DNA from: Utricularia gibba
Lineage: Eukaryota > Streptophyta > Magnoliopsida > Lamiales > Lentibulariaceae
Assembly: GCA_002189035.1 (NCBI GenBank)
Contig: NEEC01000008.1
Span: forward strand, 744,001-808,000
Length of the DNA: 64,000 nucleotides
Direction: 5' to 3'
Shown: positions 27,341-42,074 of the stretch, one piece after another
Layout: every line of letters begins with the position of its first letter
How positions within the stretch are numbered: the stretch's first letter is position 1
Made by a program: the position numbers and the translations under genes
Notes under the pieces: generated by a model
The model's database searches: none
What the model saw: only the letters and a program-made list of their open reading frames with translations
Told to the model about the DNA's origin: nothing

Positions 27341-27981
27341 GATGATTCAATAAAAAAAAATCATTGAAATAAATGTTTAAGTTTTAATTAAATGACATTT
27401 TATTATAGTATTGGCATAATAGTTTAATTAATAATGTATTTGATTTATTTATATTTAAATAAACACATATCATGGGATTAAGATTAAAATTTTATTTGAT
27501 ACATATGTTTTACATACTTGATAGATATATTTAAAATAAATAATTTAGAAATAGAGTTGTTTAACAAAACCCATATAGAAACTCAATTCAAAGCGTAAAA
27601 CATTCGTATATTATTAAACTAATCTACCAAAATATACATTATTACTAATACGTAGACATTTAATAATAAAAATAATATATCAAATCTCCTCTAATTTTTT
27701 TTTATCTTCACACAATTAGGCGTATCATTTTGTAGAATAAATAGAATTAAAATGATTTATTCTCTTGATTTCTATTGACACCTATAAAGTCAAGCCATGT
27801 AGATGCTTTTATAAAATCTATTCTATTTAAAAATATCTAATTCTTAACTATAGAATTTATGTGATGTTTAAAGTATAGTTCAATATTTGAGCCATTAAAT
27901 TCGACGTAGCATCTAGAGACTACACAAAAAATAATATGTTTAGGCGAGAAATAGAAAAGTTAATGGCTGTCGTACGGACAC

Positions 27982-27997
27982 GGGGGGGGGGGGGGGG
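27982..27997 (+). repeat. Run of 16 G
   Basis: Sixteen consecutive G residues flanked by CAC and CGAG, about 195 bp upstream of the STAY-GREEN start codon. It could form a G-quadruplex. True length is uncertain in any sequencing method. Confidence 0.85.
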
Positions 27998-28191
27998 CGA
28001 GAATTTAAAATTGTCCCGGCTCCAATTTAAACTCGGAGGGCGATGCCGGAAAAAAGTTCCAAGTTCACAAGCGAAAGCAACCTCGGTCAGCTTGTAAAGC
28101 AGAAGCGACGAAAAGCTTGATCATCGAGTATCTCCCTCGACCAAGTCTGTGTCGGCACGGTGATCGCTGCTGCCCTCTGGGGGTTCCATAG

Positions 28192-29440
28192 ATGGCTACT
28201 TTGATTCTCCCTTCAAGGCTCAAGCCTCTTTCCCTGTCGGAAGAAGACCCCTCTTCCGTGCTGCGCAGAGCAACAAGAAGGCCCGGAAGGAATCAGCAAT
28301 CCATGACCATGACCCCTGTGAGTCTTTTTTTTTCGGTTGCGGATGTTTTTGGATCAGACCCATGTTCTGTTTGGTTGATTTTCGTTTAAAGATTGGTGCT
28401 TTGATTTGTTGGGACATCAGGTTGCGAGGTTATTCGGACCAGCAATATTCGAGGCGTCAAAGCTGAGAGTCCTGTTTCTGGGCGTGGATGGGAAGAAGCA
28501 CCCTGGAAGTCTTCCGAGGACTTACACGCTCACCCACAGCGACATCACCGCCAAGCTGACTCTCGCCGTTTCTCAAACCATCGACAATTCGCAGGTAAAT
28601 CCATCTCTCGTTTCCCAGATCTGCGAGTACGTCCATGTTCCATGGAAAGCAGGGGAACCACGCGGGCGTTTGGGGGGGTTTTAGTGTTTCGTGCTCGTTC
28701 ACGGGACAGATGCCTCCTTGGAACGACGTGTCAAATTTTGGAGGATGAGTTGGAAACGCAATCTATACAAGTTAACCGCAGCACACTCAACTTGACTCTC
28801 ACCAATTTTGGCAGCTTCTGCTTTTCTCAAGCATTTCTTTCTTCTCCTCCTCTGCATGCCTCGTGCATAGAAACCTTTGCAACTGAAAAGGGTTGTGAAA
28901 ATTTCGGGTTTCTGCTGCAGCTCCAGGGCTGGTACAACAGGCTGCAGAGAGATGAAGTGGTCGCAGAATGGAAGAAAATCAAAGGCATGATGTCTCTTCA
29001 TGTTCACTGTCACATCAGCGGTGGCCATTTTTTGCTGGATCTTTGTGCCCGGTTAAGATACTACATCTTCAGCAAGGAGCTTCCAGTGGTAAAACTCAAC
29101 TCTCCCCTTGTGTTTGTCCCAGAAAACAAGCTGGCTGATTTGGGTTGCTCAGGTTATCAAGGCGTTTGTCCATGGGGATTGGGACTTGCTGCAGAGCTAC
29201 CCTGAGCTCCAAGCTGCGCTTGTCTGGGTCTATTTCCATTCCAACGTTCCTGAATTCAACAAGGTGGAGTGCTGGGGGCCTCTGGGTGAGGCGTCTCCAC
29301 CAAAAGGGCCGACCATGGAAGACACCTTGAGGTTTAAAGATCATTTGGATGCTCCACGGCCATGCCCTGATGACTGCAACTGCTGTTTCCCTGCCACCAG
29401 TTCTATTCCCTGGCCTAAAAAGCATCCCATTAGCAACTAG
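28192..29440 (+). CDS. SGR: STAY-GREEN magnesium dechelatase, chloroplastic
   Basis: Removes Mg from chlorophyll a to give pheophytin a, the committed step of chlorophyll breakdown, and recruits catabolic enzymes to LHCII in senescing chloroplasts. Exons 28192-28317, 28421-28594, 28921-29088, 29153-29440 join in phase to 251 residues. Residues 1-42 are a Ser/Arg-rich transit peptide. The SGR domain follows: VARLFGPAIFEASKLRVLF, HPGSLPRTYTLTHSDITAK, LQGWYNRLQRDEVVAEWKKI, HVHCHISGGHFLLDL, ALVWVYFHSNVPEFNKVECW. The C terminus has the cysteine motif PCPDDCNCCFP (C-x3-C-x-C-C-F-P), which SGR1/SGR2 have and SGR-like (SGRL) proteins lack. Convergent with STR6, 630 bp apart. Confidence 0.96.
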
Positions 29441-30070
29441 CAAGTAGTAAACCGGCAAATCATGTTGTGGCTGCTACTGAGCCTCCCGCGTGCTGCATCT
29501 TTTTCTATGGCTGCGGTTTCACTTCACAAAATAGCAATGGCCTGTCGTTGCGGGTATATTAAAAAAGAACCTACCTTTTCGTCAGTTCTTTTTTAGCTGA
29601 AGCACCAAACACCCTCGTCAAGGACAACAAAATCCGAGTAGCTGAATAACCGGGTCCACGAGGTCAGTTCTTTTTCTATGGCCGCGTCACCATGAGGAGA
29701 AAAGAGAGCAAATGAGTTGGATCTGACTGGACGGCGTCTTTCTTCAATGATCAGATGGTAAGATTCAGCTCACACCAGTTGGCGGCGGATAGTTGGATCT
29801 AAATCATGCTTTAAAACAAAAGCAAAAACACAGCATGCACGCAAGCAGGTTGACCTGAAACCGTGAATGGACGACGAGTCTTTTGATAGATATCACAGAA
29901 ACCTTGAAACGAGCCGCATTGAGGCAGCATCACCATCCATAAGCTCACCAGTTGGTTGCTACTGAGTGTCACAATGATCTTTGCACTGGCTGCGACGTTG
30001 GCCAGAAAAAAGCAGCCGTTGTTGTGTGAGTAAGACCTTCCTCCCTCTCTGTAGCCCTGTGGCCCCAAGG
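29441..30070. other. Convergent 3' region of STAY-GREEN and STR6
   Basis: Contains the two 3' UTRs. No open frame with coding character and no repeats were seen. Confidence 0.5.
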
Positions 30071-33529
<3,459 letters not shown>

Positions 33530-33860
33530 ATCTCAAATTCAATCAACGAGTCCTAAAGGCCATGTGTCAAGCTCTAAAACCCTACCCAGTTGTAATTTGG
33601 GAATTCTTTTAGATTGATTTGCAGAAATAATTACGTGGATTTACTTTATCAAATTTACTAATTTACTTTATTAATTTTCGAAAACATTATTTATAATATT
33701 AAAACATTTTCAATACAAAACATAATACGAAATTACTTCGACAACTATTAATCATAGAATAGAATATATCAATTGAAATTTGTTTAAATATACTCGATTA
33801 AATCTTTTTTCACACGACAATGGATACTACTATCATGTAAATGTTTCACCCTAGATAATG

Positions 33861-36110
33861 TTATATATTTATTCCAACATCTTTGTAATTTTTTGAGAAT
33901 TGGACCATCGTTGATCGATCATATTCATCTACATCATTATTTTCACGAATAGAATGTCTTTTACTTTCAATAATTATATTATGCAGTATAATACATGCAT
34001 ACATGACATTCTTTAAAGTTTTTCGATCCCAAGCTCTTGCATGAGATGTTAGTATTTCGAATTGATTTCGCGATATTCCAAAAATACATTTTATATCTTT
34101 TCGAGTACTCTCCTGGAAATTGAGCAAATATACGTGATTTTTGCTCTTGTGGAAATGTAATAGATTCACGAAAACAACACAATCAGGATAAATATCATCA
34201 GTCAAGTAGCACCATTTATTAGACTCCACTGAAAAAATACATATAGATATAAAATATGAATTAGCAAAATAAATCAATTAAGTAAAACATAAGCAAAATA
34301 CATGTTTTATGCACCTTTGCTACGCAACCTTAATTACTGCTGAAAAAAAGCAAATGGAGAGATTAATGGATCCCTATTCTATCTTCAATAGAAGCAACTT
34401 GAATCGCACTTGGCCGACTTGATTGATCTTACTAATGCAAACCCATCAATCGGTTGTGTAGCGGAGATTTTGCTTTTTTAAAAAAATTTTAAATACTTTC
34501 AACCTTAGTTATTTTATAAATAGGTTTTTAAAAAATATATATTTTACTAATTTTCTAATATTGCAAAAGAACTGATTTTGGTTTCAAATTGGTAAAGTAA
34601 CTAATTTTTATAAAAAGATTTGCAATATAGCTAACATTCTATATATATTGATTTTATATTATTTTTCGAAATACTAATTAATTATTATCTTTAAATGAAT
34701 TAAAATATTAAACATATAGTTTATAAAATATTTTCTATCATATTATATTTCAAATTATATTGCTTTATATTTTCACACCACATTATGATTTACGTTGAAT
34801 GTTTCAAATTATGATTAAATTTTATGAATTTTTTTAGATATAATAATATAGAAAAACAAACTCGCAATTGATAGCAATTTATGAAATTACAAAAAGTGTA
34901 ATTTACTTGGGTAGTCAACCAAAATCACATATTGATGGATTATTGAAAAATTTCATTAATATAATATTTTAATCATTTTTTGATAATATTATTATTAAAA
35001 CAAAATCACAATTCATGATAATAAAATATATCAATCAAATGCATAAAATATATGTATTTTAGCTATTTTGCAAATAAAATTGAAAAACTCAATTACTTTG
35101 AAAATAACTTATTCAAATTAGTTACTTCTCCTAATAATACTTAGTTACATAAGTCATTTCCCCCAATTTACTCGAAGTATGTCACTGGGTTGCCATACAC
35201 CAAACACCTGACATTCATAGGTGTCAGTAAAAAAACATATATTCTGTAAACATATTTGTATAAAACATGTATTTTGCAAATATTTTCATAACATTATGTA
35301 TTTTGCTAATAAACTTTTATAAAATATGTATTTTGCTTATTTTCTCCATTTATTATGAATTGCACTCAGGAGCCAACATCATTATGCAACTCATTTAATA
35401 ATAGAGAATAGCATAAAACATTGAGATCATTATTCACACTTAGCATTCCAAAAAAGTATGCCAAATCCATGAATCTACAGAGGCTACCACTTCTAACATA
35501 AGTGACGGTTTGCGATGATCATCATGCTTAAATTGACCCTGCCATGCAGTTGGACAATTTTTCCATTCTCAATGCATACAATCTACACTACTAAGCATAC
35601 CTGGAAAGCCCCGAGATTCCCCCTAAGCAAGTAAACGTTCTAAATCTTCAATGGTGGGAGCTCTCAAATATTGTTATGAAAAACAAGTACGAATAGCAAC
35701 ATCAAAATGCTGAATATATTGGATAGCTATTACCTCTCCAATTCGAGCATATTCATCTACACTATCAGCATAAAAACCATAAGTTAATATACGTTTAGCA
35801 GCCGTGTACTTTTACAAAGGGCTAAGCCCTAAACGGCCCATGCAATCTAATTTTTCTTGAAAAAACAAATCTTGACTTTGTAGTCTCAACTATTCTTTCA
35901 AATAAAGATCTTTTCATTCGAAATTTCCTGCGGAATAGTTCATCTATGTAAGTTGTGTTATTACAAAAATAATCACCACCAACCTTTCATGTCCTAGTTG
36001 ACGGTTGTGCTCCACACGTTGGCGTGGTAGTCATTGTCTTGAGGTTTCTTATTGCTTCTCATGTGTCTTGTTACGAATGAAATCAAATCCCTATTGCATG
36101 ATTGTTGCAT
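33861..36110 (-). pseudogene. PIF/Harbinger transposase (ORF2) remnant
   Basis: Read leftward from about 36110 in shifting frames: an N-terminal LGHERL block, then TAAKRILTYGFYADSVDEYA at about 35740-35820, PTIEDLERLL, and DCMH followed by a stop and EWKNCPTAWQGQF at about 35535-35610. Next comes SWIWHTFFGMLSVNNDLNVL at about 35400-35470. After an interruption of about 1.1 kb the C-terminal part resumes as WCYLTDDIYPDCVVFVN, ESTRKDIKCIFGISRNQFEI and NVMYACIILHNIIIE (33930-34210). These are hallmark blocks of the plant Harbinger transposase (pfam DDE_Tnp_4 / plant transposon protein type). Internal stops and at least one frameshift near 34130 make it non-functional. Confidence 0.85.
34293..35277. 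repeat. Inverted repeat bounding AT-rich DNA inside the transposase
   Basis: A 21-bp arm at 34293-34313 (begins GCAAAATACATG) matches the reverse complement of 35257-35277 with one mismatch. Further ATGTATTTTGC copies follow at about 35298 and 35328 in direct orientation. The enclosed 0.9 kb is A/T-rich and non-coding and falls in the gap between two transposase blocks. It may be an inserted MITE-like element or a degenerate intron. Confidence 0.5.
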
Positions 36111-36189
36111 AATGTACATCATCTTCTATGAAAGACTTCACTATGGGACTCCCAAAATGTGAATTCATGATGTGAATGGAATTACTATG

Positions 36190-36405
36190 ACAACTAGATT
36201 TTTTAAATAGACGAAATTTTCAACTATCCTTTTTTTAATTTCACCTACTATATTTAAGTTTTATCCATCATTTTTATTTTCATCTGCTACTTTTTAATTT
36301 TATCTACCACTTTGATTTTCACTTACTAATTCTACTACTTTAATTTTTATCTACCACAAGTTAATTTTACCTATCACTTTTAATGTTATCTAATAATATA
36401 AGTTA
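36190..36405 (+). repeat. Degenerate ~30-bp T-rich tandem repeats
   Basis: Successive units resembling TTTTATCTACCACTTT recur about seven times with variation. The pattern resumes on the far side of the solo LTR (from 37563), so the LTR inserted within this repeat tract. Confidence 0.55.
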
Positions 36406-36410
36406 CACCT

Positions 36411-37557
36411 TGATGGTCATTCTGTAACTGAACAGAAATCGTACAAGTAATCAAATAAGATCGTATTCACAGAAAATTGTTATTGGAATTTTCTTTTCAA
36501 ACAAAGATTCAAAAAGATCGAAAACAAAAGAAAGATTTGGTTTTAAAAACAAGAAAAAAGGTGGCATTAGACCTGAGATCCATCTTGCTTAAAACTCGCT
36601 CAAACTTGTGTGTGTAAACCTTGAAGGCTGACCTGCTTGCGCAAGTTTTGGAGGTGTTATTCTAAAATAGTGCTACTCGGTAACCGTTATAGCACTGTCT
36701 CTCGTTTAGTGGGATTATAGAATCGACCACGCCACCAGAGCCCTTTCACCTCTTGTGATAACCCGTGTTTTCCCCACACCCAAATCTAACCCCTACACCT
36801 CACACCTCGCAGATAGATTAGACAGAATGTGCCTTACCAACGATGTCTGATTGAGTTCTTCTCCTTAGGTGCTTGAGGCGAACCTTTGATTCTCTCACAC
36901 TCCATTTGGGTTATGTGATACTAAAGAACACATTGTTAAAGAAAAAGTTGCGAAAAACAAAATCAAACGTAAATTTAAATGTCAAAAAACATAATAAACA
37001 ATCACACGCGCAGGACTTACGCAAGCAAGGCTTCACCACAGATCTTCAGCCGCAAGCGCCTACACGCGCAGACTCGACTCTAACATAAAAATAGACATGA
37101 AAATAGGAAAAATACAAAGGAAAAGTGGTCAAAGGACGTCTCTAATGGTTGAGAGAGTGAGCTATTTATATGAGACTAGATCTAAGTCTTCATATTGGGC
37201 TTGTTTGATGGGTTTGGATAAGATTTTCTATCCAATTTTTTATCCAAATTTTCAAAGATCATCTTTATATCTCTATCTTATCCATGAATCTTGGACCAAA
37301 TCTTTATCGAACTAAGTCTTGAGCTGAGATTTGTGGCCCATCAAGTTTATAATTTAGTGGGTCTTGATTTCTCCTCAAAATGATCCACAAATGCCCTAAA
37401 AATCCATAAAATATACTTTCTCTCCAAAAAGATCAAAGTAGTGTGAAAGATGCAAAATCAATTGAAAATAATGAGAAAATGGAATCTAAGATAAGTAAAA
37501 ACAACACTAATAAGTAATGGAAAAACATATTTTGGAACGACACAAAATCACATATCA
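36411..37557. mobile_element. Solo LTR-like insertion with 5-bp target duplication
   Basis: A 1147-bp block starts TGATGG and ends TATCA, with the short terminal inversion TGAT/ATCA typical of an LTR. It is flanked by the same 5 bases, CACCT, at 36406-36410 and 37558-37562. There is no reverse transcriptase or integrase and no second LTR copy in the window, so it looks like a solo LTR left by intra-element recombination, or a very short non-autonomous retroelement. It interrupts the Harbinger element and is therefore younger. Confidence 0.7.
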
Positions 37558-37793
37558 CACCTACTATTTTTATATTCACCTAATATTATTGCATTATGAC
37601 TTTCATTTGAACCTAACAATATTATTTGCATTTGTATAATTTAAATAAAATCTAATATTTATAAAAAGAAAATAATATAAGTACATTGAATTGAATTTAA
37701 AAATCAATAAAGTCAAATAATGCATAACAAAACATAATTAAAAAGACAAATCATTCTAAGTTTGAAAAATCATGAATATACTTCAAAGTCCAA

Positions 37794-38699
37794 TCAATCA
37801 TTCGAATTAAAGGGATTAATACATGTATTCTCCTCTTTGTCCTTCGAAGTGTCATCAACTATAATTAAACTCTTAGTCTTTGCAAGACCATAAAATATCA
37901 TTTCATATTTTATCTTTTGTTCAGGACTCATCTTACTTACATCATTTGAAAATATCTTCAAGCAAAGATCCGTAAAATATAATTGATTGTAGATCTCCAT
38001 CAACTCAATTTTTTTTTAAAACTTACAATGTAAGTTATTTATCACATCCTTGTATTCTTCAAATGATTTATCATTAGTAGCATTAGTAGAATACATCAAT
38101 TGTTTCTCTTATGATTTATGCTTCGCAATCTTTTATCCTATAGGTCTTTCTTTCAACACTTGGAGAAGATTGCGAAGTGTAGTAAATTGCTCAATTTTCA
38201 AGCTTTTCTCCAAACCTTTTCCAATGACATGATTTATTATCTAGCAAAAAAAAACATATACTTATACATGATGGAATTTGATATCAACAAAACAATAAAA
38301 GTATACATATTGACATTCATTTCGACTCAAAATGCAAAACTTACCAACACTTAATATCAACAAAATCTTTCTTTTCTTCACTCTTGAATAACTTTAAAGC
38401 TTGGAGTTTGAGATCATATTCATTGTAATCACTTCCTCCTTTCGATATTATTCTATCCACACAATCTCCGAATTTGCTACAATTATAACTTAGAGTATCC
38501 CATTTGTGACTTATTATATCTATGCTTCAGGGAACAACATTGAAGCTTCATGATAGTAATAAAAAACTTTCTTCCAAAAGCTATTTCCTTTTTGTGAAGT
38601 TCTATGTATTGGATTCTTATTAACATTTCTCAAACCTGAAATAATGATTAATTTATCTTCATCATACCATCTTTGAGATTGGAATCTTCTAGTGACCAT
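37794..38699 (-). pseudogene. PIF/Harbinger ORF1 (Myb/SANT-like) remnant
   Basis: From 38699 leftward: MVTRRFQSQRWYDEDKLIII, then NPIHRTSQKGNSFWKKVFYY and PEA before stops, then SHKWDTLSYNCSKFGDCVDR in another frame, and finally MSPEQKIKYEMIFYGLAKTK at 37850-37960. This is the trihelix/NAM-associated type accessory protein that pairs with Harbinger transposases. Stops near 38515 and frame changes disable it. Confidence 0.72.
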
Positions 38700-39666
38700 T
38701 GTATAACAAAAGAATTCAATTAAAACATCATGAATATATATAACATAAGAACAAGAATAAAATAAAATAAATACTATATATTATCTTAGAATTATAAATA
38801 TTTTGACATCCAACAAATTGAACTAAACAAAAAAAAAGCAATTATGGCTCCACATGTTGACACCCGATCCAATTAGTAAGACATCTGTCAAAAGTAACCA
38901 AAACATTTCTTGGTGAATAGAGCAAAAACTTAACTAGGTATAGTCATGTTTTTTAAAAAAAATGGTAAAAACAACATATATATATAAAACAACAAAAATC
39001 AGCAAAAATAATCAAAAACAATAAAAATGATCAAAAACATCAGAAATCAACAAAAATCATAGAAAAAAAAGGGTCACTACCCCGCAGAAAAGAATAGGAA
39101 TGGTGTTTTGAATGTGGAAATGAATTCGGCAAACGATGAGAAATTTTAACATTTGCCATCCACCTATTTGTTGCAAAGCAGCAATTAAGAGCCCAGGATC
39201 CTACATCTCAACAAATGCAAGTCATTGACCACATTATTGATTGTTTAAAAAAACAACTTATTGAAACCCAACACATACGAAGTCATAATTGTCTACCTAT
39301 GCAAATGGATGATGTTCACGCTATTCTAGTCATGCTATGGATTGCTATTACGTAGAAAGAGATTCAATGTACCTGAAGGGCAATTGAAGACAATATCGAA
39401 GAGATTCTAAAGAAATGGAACACTTGAACGAATTTGGATGAAGGAAATTATGACACATATTCAAGGTTTTAAAGTCCTGTTTCTGCAAGAAAATGGAGCT
39501 TCCTGCTTCTGGTTTCCGCAGCGTGAAGTTTCCTCAAATTAATCATTTCCGTAAAAATAATATTGATTTTCAGAAAGTTACATCAATATTTTCGGAAATC
39601 ACTAAAGATGCTCTTATAATAACAAAACAAACTTTTTAGTGGTAATTCTACCATGTCAACTATTAA
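38700..39666. other. AT-rich DNA between Harbinger and hAT elements
   Basis: Mostly A/T-rich. A plus-strand open stretch at about 39160-39360 (FAIHLFVAKQQLRAQDPTSQ) reads like a coding relic but matches no family I recognise. At 39470-39540 a patch rich in CTGCTTC-like words recalls Tourist/Harbinger termini without a partner copy. Confidence 0.35.
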
Positions 39667-39674
39667 CCTAGAAT

Positions 39675-40575
39675 TAGAGGTGGGTACGAGTTTGACTCAT
39701 ATGAGTTTGAGTCGAGTTAAACAAGTCAAAGTTAAGCCAATTGACTTGGTGAGTCCAACTTATCATGAGTTACCCTTGACTCGACTCATGTACGAATCAG
39801 TAGTCAATAATTCTACAAGTATGCAATAAAAAATTATTTATTACCTTAGATCATGAAACTCATGATATCATAATTATAACATATATAAATAAAATGTATA
39901 TTTAATTAAATATAATCATACTATTAATATAATACGTAAGAAGATAGAAGAAAAATTTGTTACCTGCGCTTTTTTTAATAGTTCCACAAACATACAATTT
40001 AAGAATAATGAATCTCACTACAAAGTATAAAACATAATGTTAAAAAAACGTATATTCTATAGAAACATAATCAACGTCAAATGAAAACAAAATGGATTTT
40101 GAGCAGTTGCAAGTTAAATAATTCTACCAATCTATTCAAAAAAATATGAACATAAAATAGTGGAAGTAGTTGCACAAACAGAAACACAAAGAATTTAGAT
40201 AAAATGTCACAAATGGTGAAGTGCAGCAAAATAGCAGAATTAATTGGCTTGAAAATCGTACTGAAAACAAGTGAAAAATGATATAATTGAAACTTTTTGA
40301 AACTCTATATTTGATATAATCTTTTTTGTTGATTGGATTTGATAATAATTGAGTTCGAGAAAAAAAAAATCAATTATTAGATTGACTCAAAATATTTTTT
40401 ATTTTAAAAAAATTAAATTAAATTGACAAATCGACTTATACTCATGAACGTGGACTCGACTCTCACTCATGGACTCGACTCGCACTCATTTCCACATGAG
40501 TACGAGTCACGAGTTGACTCGCTACGAGTTAACTTGTCAAATCGATAAGTTGACTCATACTCATGCCTAACTCTA
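39675..40575. mobile_element. Non-autonomous hAT-like element, 901 bp
   Basis: Begins TAGAGGTGGGTACGAGT and ends with the approximate inverse (reverse complement TAGAGTTAGGCATGAGT). It is flanked by CCTAGAAT (39667-39674) and ACTAGAAT (40576-40583), a 7-of-8 match to the 8-bp duplication hAT elements make. Both subterminal regions are packed with GAGTCGAGT/ACTCGACTC words, like transposase-binding repeats. It contains no transposase, so it must have been moved in trans. Confidence 0.72.
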
Positions 40576-40583
40576 ACTAGAAT

Positions 40584-42074
40584 ATTGGATACTTTATATA
40601 TAGACACATTAGCACCTTGATATGGAACACAAAATACGTAAAATTATAAAATATCCTACTTTAGTATGCATATCATGTTTTTAATAATAATAATAATATT
40701 ATTACTATTATGATTAATATATAATCAATTTTTCTTAAATTGTATCAATAATCTTTTAATTTCATAATGGTCATACATCTTCATTTGCATTAATTTTACT
40801 TGCGTTTTTCATTTTCCAATTTCAAGTATACAAAATCTAAAATAAATATTATTGGAGTCCATACAAATAATCATTATGAATATATTGGTTGATTTTGGAT
40901 GTTTGGATAAAAAAAAAGGCTTCAAATAAATCTAAAGTAAGAAAAAGATTCTGGTGAATTTCAAAAGTGCGGAAAGCCGTCGAGATGAAGTGGAGTACTG
41001 AAAATTAGGATTAATTTGAGTGTTTTTGGATATATAAAAAAGGGTAAAATTAATAAATTGTATATTTTAATATTAAATTATTGAACAATATTAATTTTTT
41101 TTCCTACGTACTGTTGATGTATCCCGTCCTCAGTACGGGTCGGACACTCCTTTTCATGAAAAATCAGCGTGTCCGACACCCCAGTCGTGAACTAGCAGTC
41201 ATATTTGATCTCATTGTCCAGATACAATTCTCTGTGTTCTTTGAGTCCACGTTATGCTTTTGCTCCTGTCCCGGTTTTGGTTTTCGTCCCAATTCACTGG
41301 CTCCGGTGCCACAACCGTCTCGGAAATGAATGTATCATGGAAACGGGTCGCAGCTGTAAATGCGAGGGATGGGAACATTACCTAACGTGTCAGCAGCACA
41401 GGACTGTGCATGAGCCCGCCTTCATCTGAGAACGCCAAGGGGCTCTGAATGTGTCAGCAAGCCCCTACCGGGAGCATGTGCATTACCACATTATCCCAGT
41501 GCATAAGTACGCAACACCCTCCTCCTCTAAATTCCATTTTTTATCCAGATTGTCGCTTCGCAGGTTGAATCTCATCTCGTTTCTCTGCATTTGCTTATGG
41601 ATTTCTCTCTTTAAAAAACGGTCTTTCGGTGTTTTTGCCTCTCCTGGGTACTCTCTCCTCCGCTTTACTGTCTTCTGTGGGGATTGCCTTTTTGGTCTCT
41701 TCTTTTTAGAAGCATTTCCATAGTTCTAAGGCTATCCTTTTTTGTCAAGAGAGTAATTTTGAGGAGGGCAGTGTCCTTTTTCTCTAGAAGTTAGCGGACA
41801 AGAGGGTAAGGTCAGATAACTGTCTTGTCATTTTCTGGAGTGCTGGATTAAACTTTCCTGTGGAATTAGTCTTTCTAGGTGTATCAAACCAATTGTAGTT
41901 TCTGGACAAGTTTCTTACCCAATCTGCTCTTGGTAATTCCAAGCTCCTGGTATCAGCTGAGGGATCCAAAATCTTTGAGCTTCCTGTGTTCGAAATAGAA
42001 GAAAAAAAGAGAGCAATTTTACTTATTTGTGTGTTGTTTTGCCAATCTGAACTTTTTTTTTGTTGAAGGATAAC
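40584..42074. other. Spacer and 5' region of the SEC14-like gene
   Basis: AT-rich to about 41100. At 41137-41182 a short hairpin (GTCGGACAC ... GTGTCCGAC) is seen. From 41460 the sequence is pyrimidine-rich and looks like an untranslated leader with an intron. Short open frames here show no coding character. Confidence 0.4.

Larger units (their letters stand above)
26431..28191. other. Intergenic region upstream of STAY-GREEN
   Basis: Holds the SOC1-like 3' UTR (to about 26700), a G-box cluster, an AT-rich middle (26990-27960) without coding signal, a run of 16 G, and the GC-richer leader of STAY-GREEN from about 28000. No transposon ends seen. Confidence 0.45.
33861..38699 (-). mobile_element. 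Decayed two-ORF PIF/Harbinger transposon
   Basis: Minus-strand element carrying both genes of a plant PIF/Harbinger transposon in the expected arrangement: a Myb/SANT-like ORF1 at the high-coordinate end and a DDE transposase ORF2 at the low-coordinate end. Both are full of stops and frameshifts. A 1.15-kb solo-LTR-like insertion sits between them and about 1 kb of AT-rich DNA interrupts the transposase. Termini were not resolved: no convincing inverted repeat with a TTA/TAA duplication was found, so the limits given are those of the coding remnants. Confidence 0.8.

Noticed and set aside
39160-39360. Plus-strand open stretch that looks faintly coding
   Set aside because: No recognised family, no start or splice context; mentioned only in the spacer note.
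41451-41723. 90-codon plus-strand frame before the SEC14-like gene
   Set aside because: Pyrimidine-rich leader composition; not in frame with the start codon and no family match.
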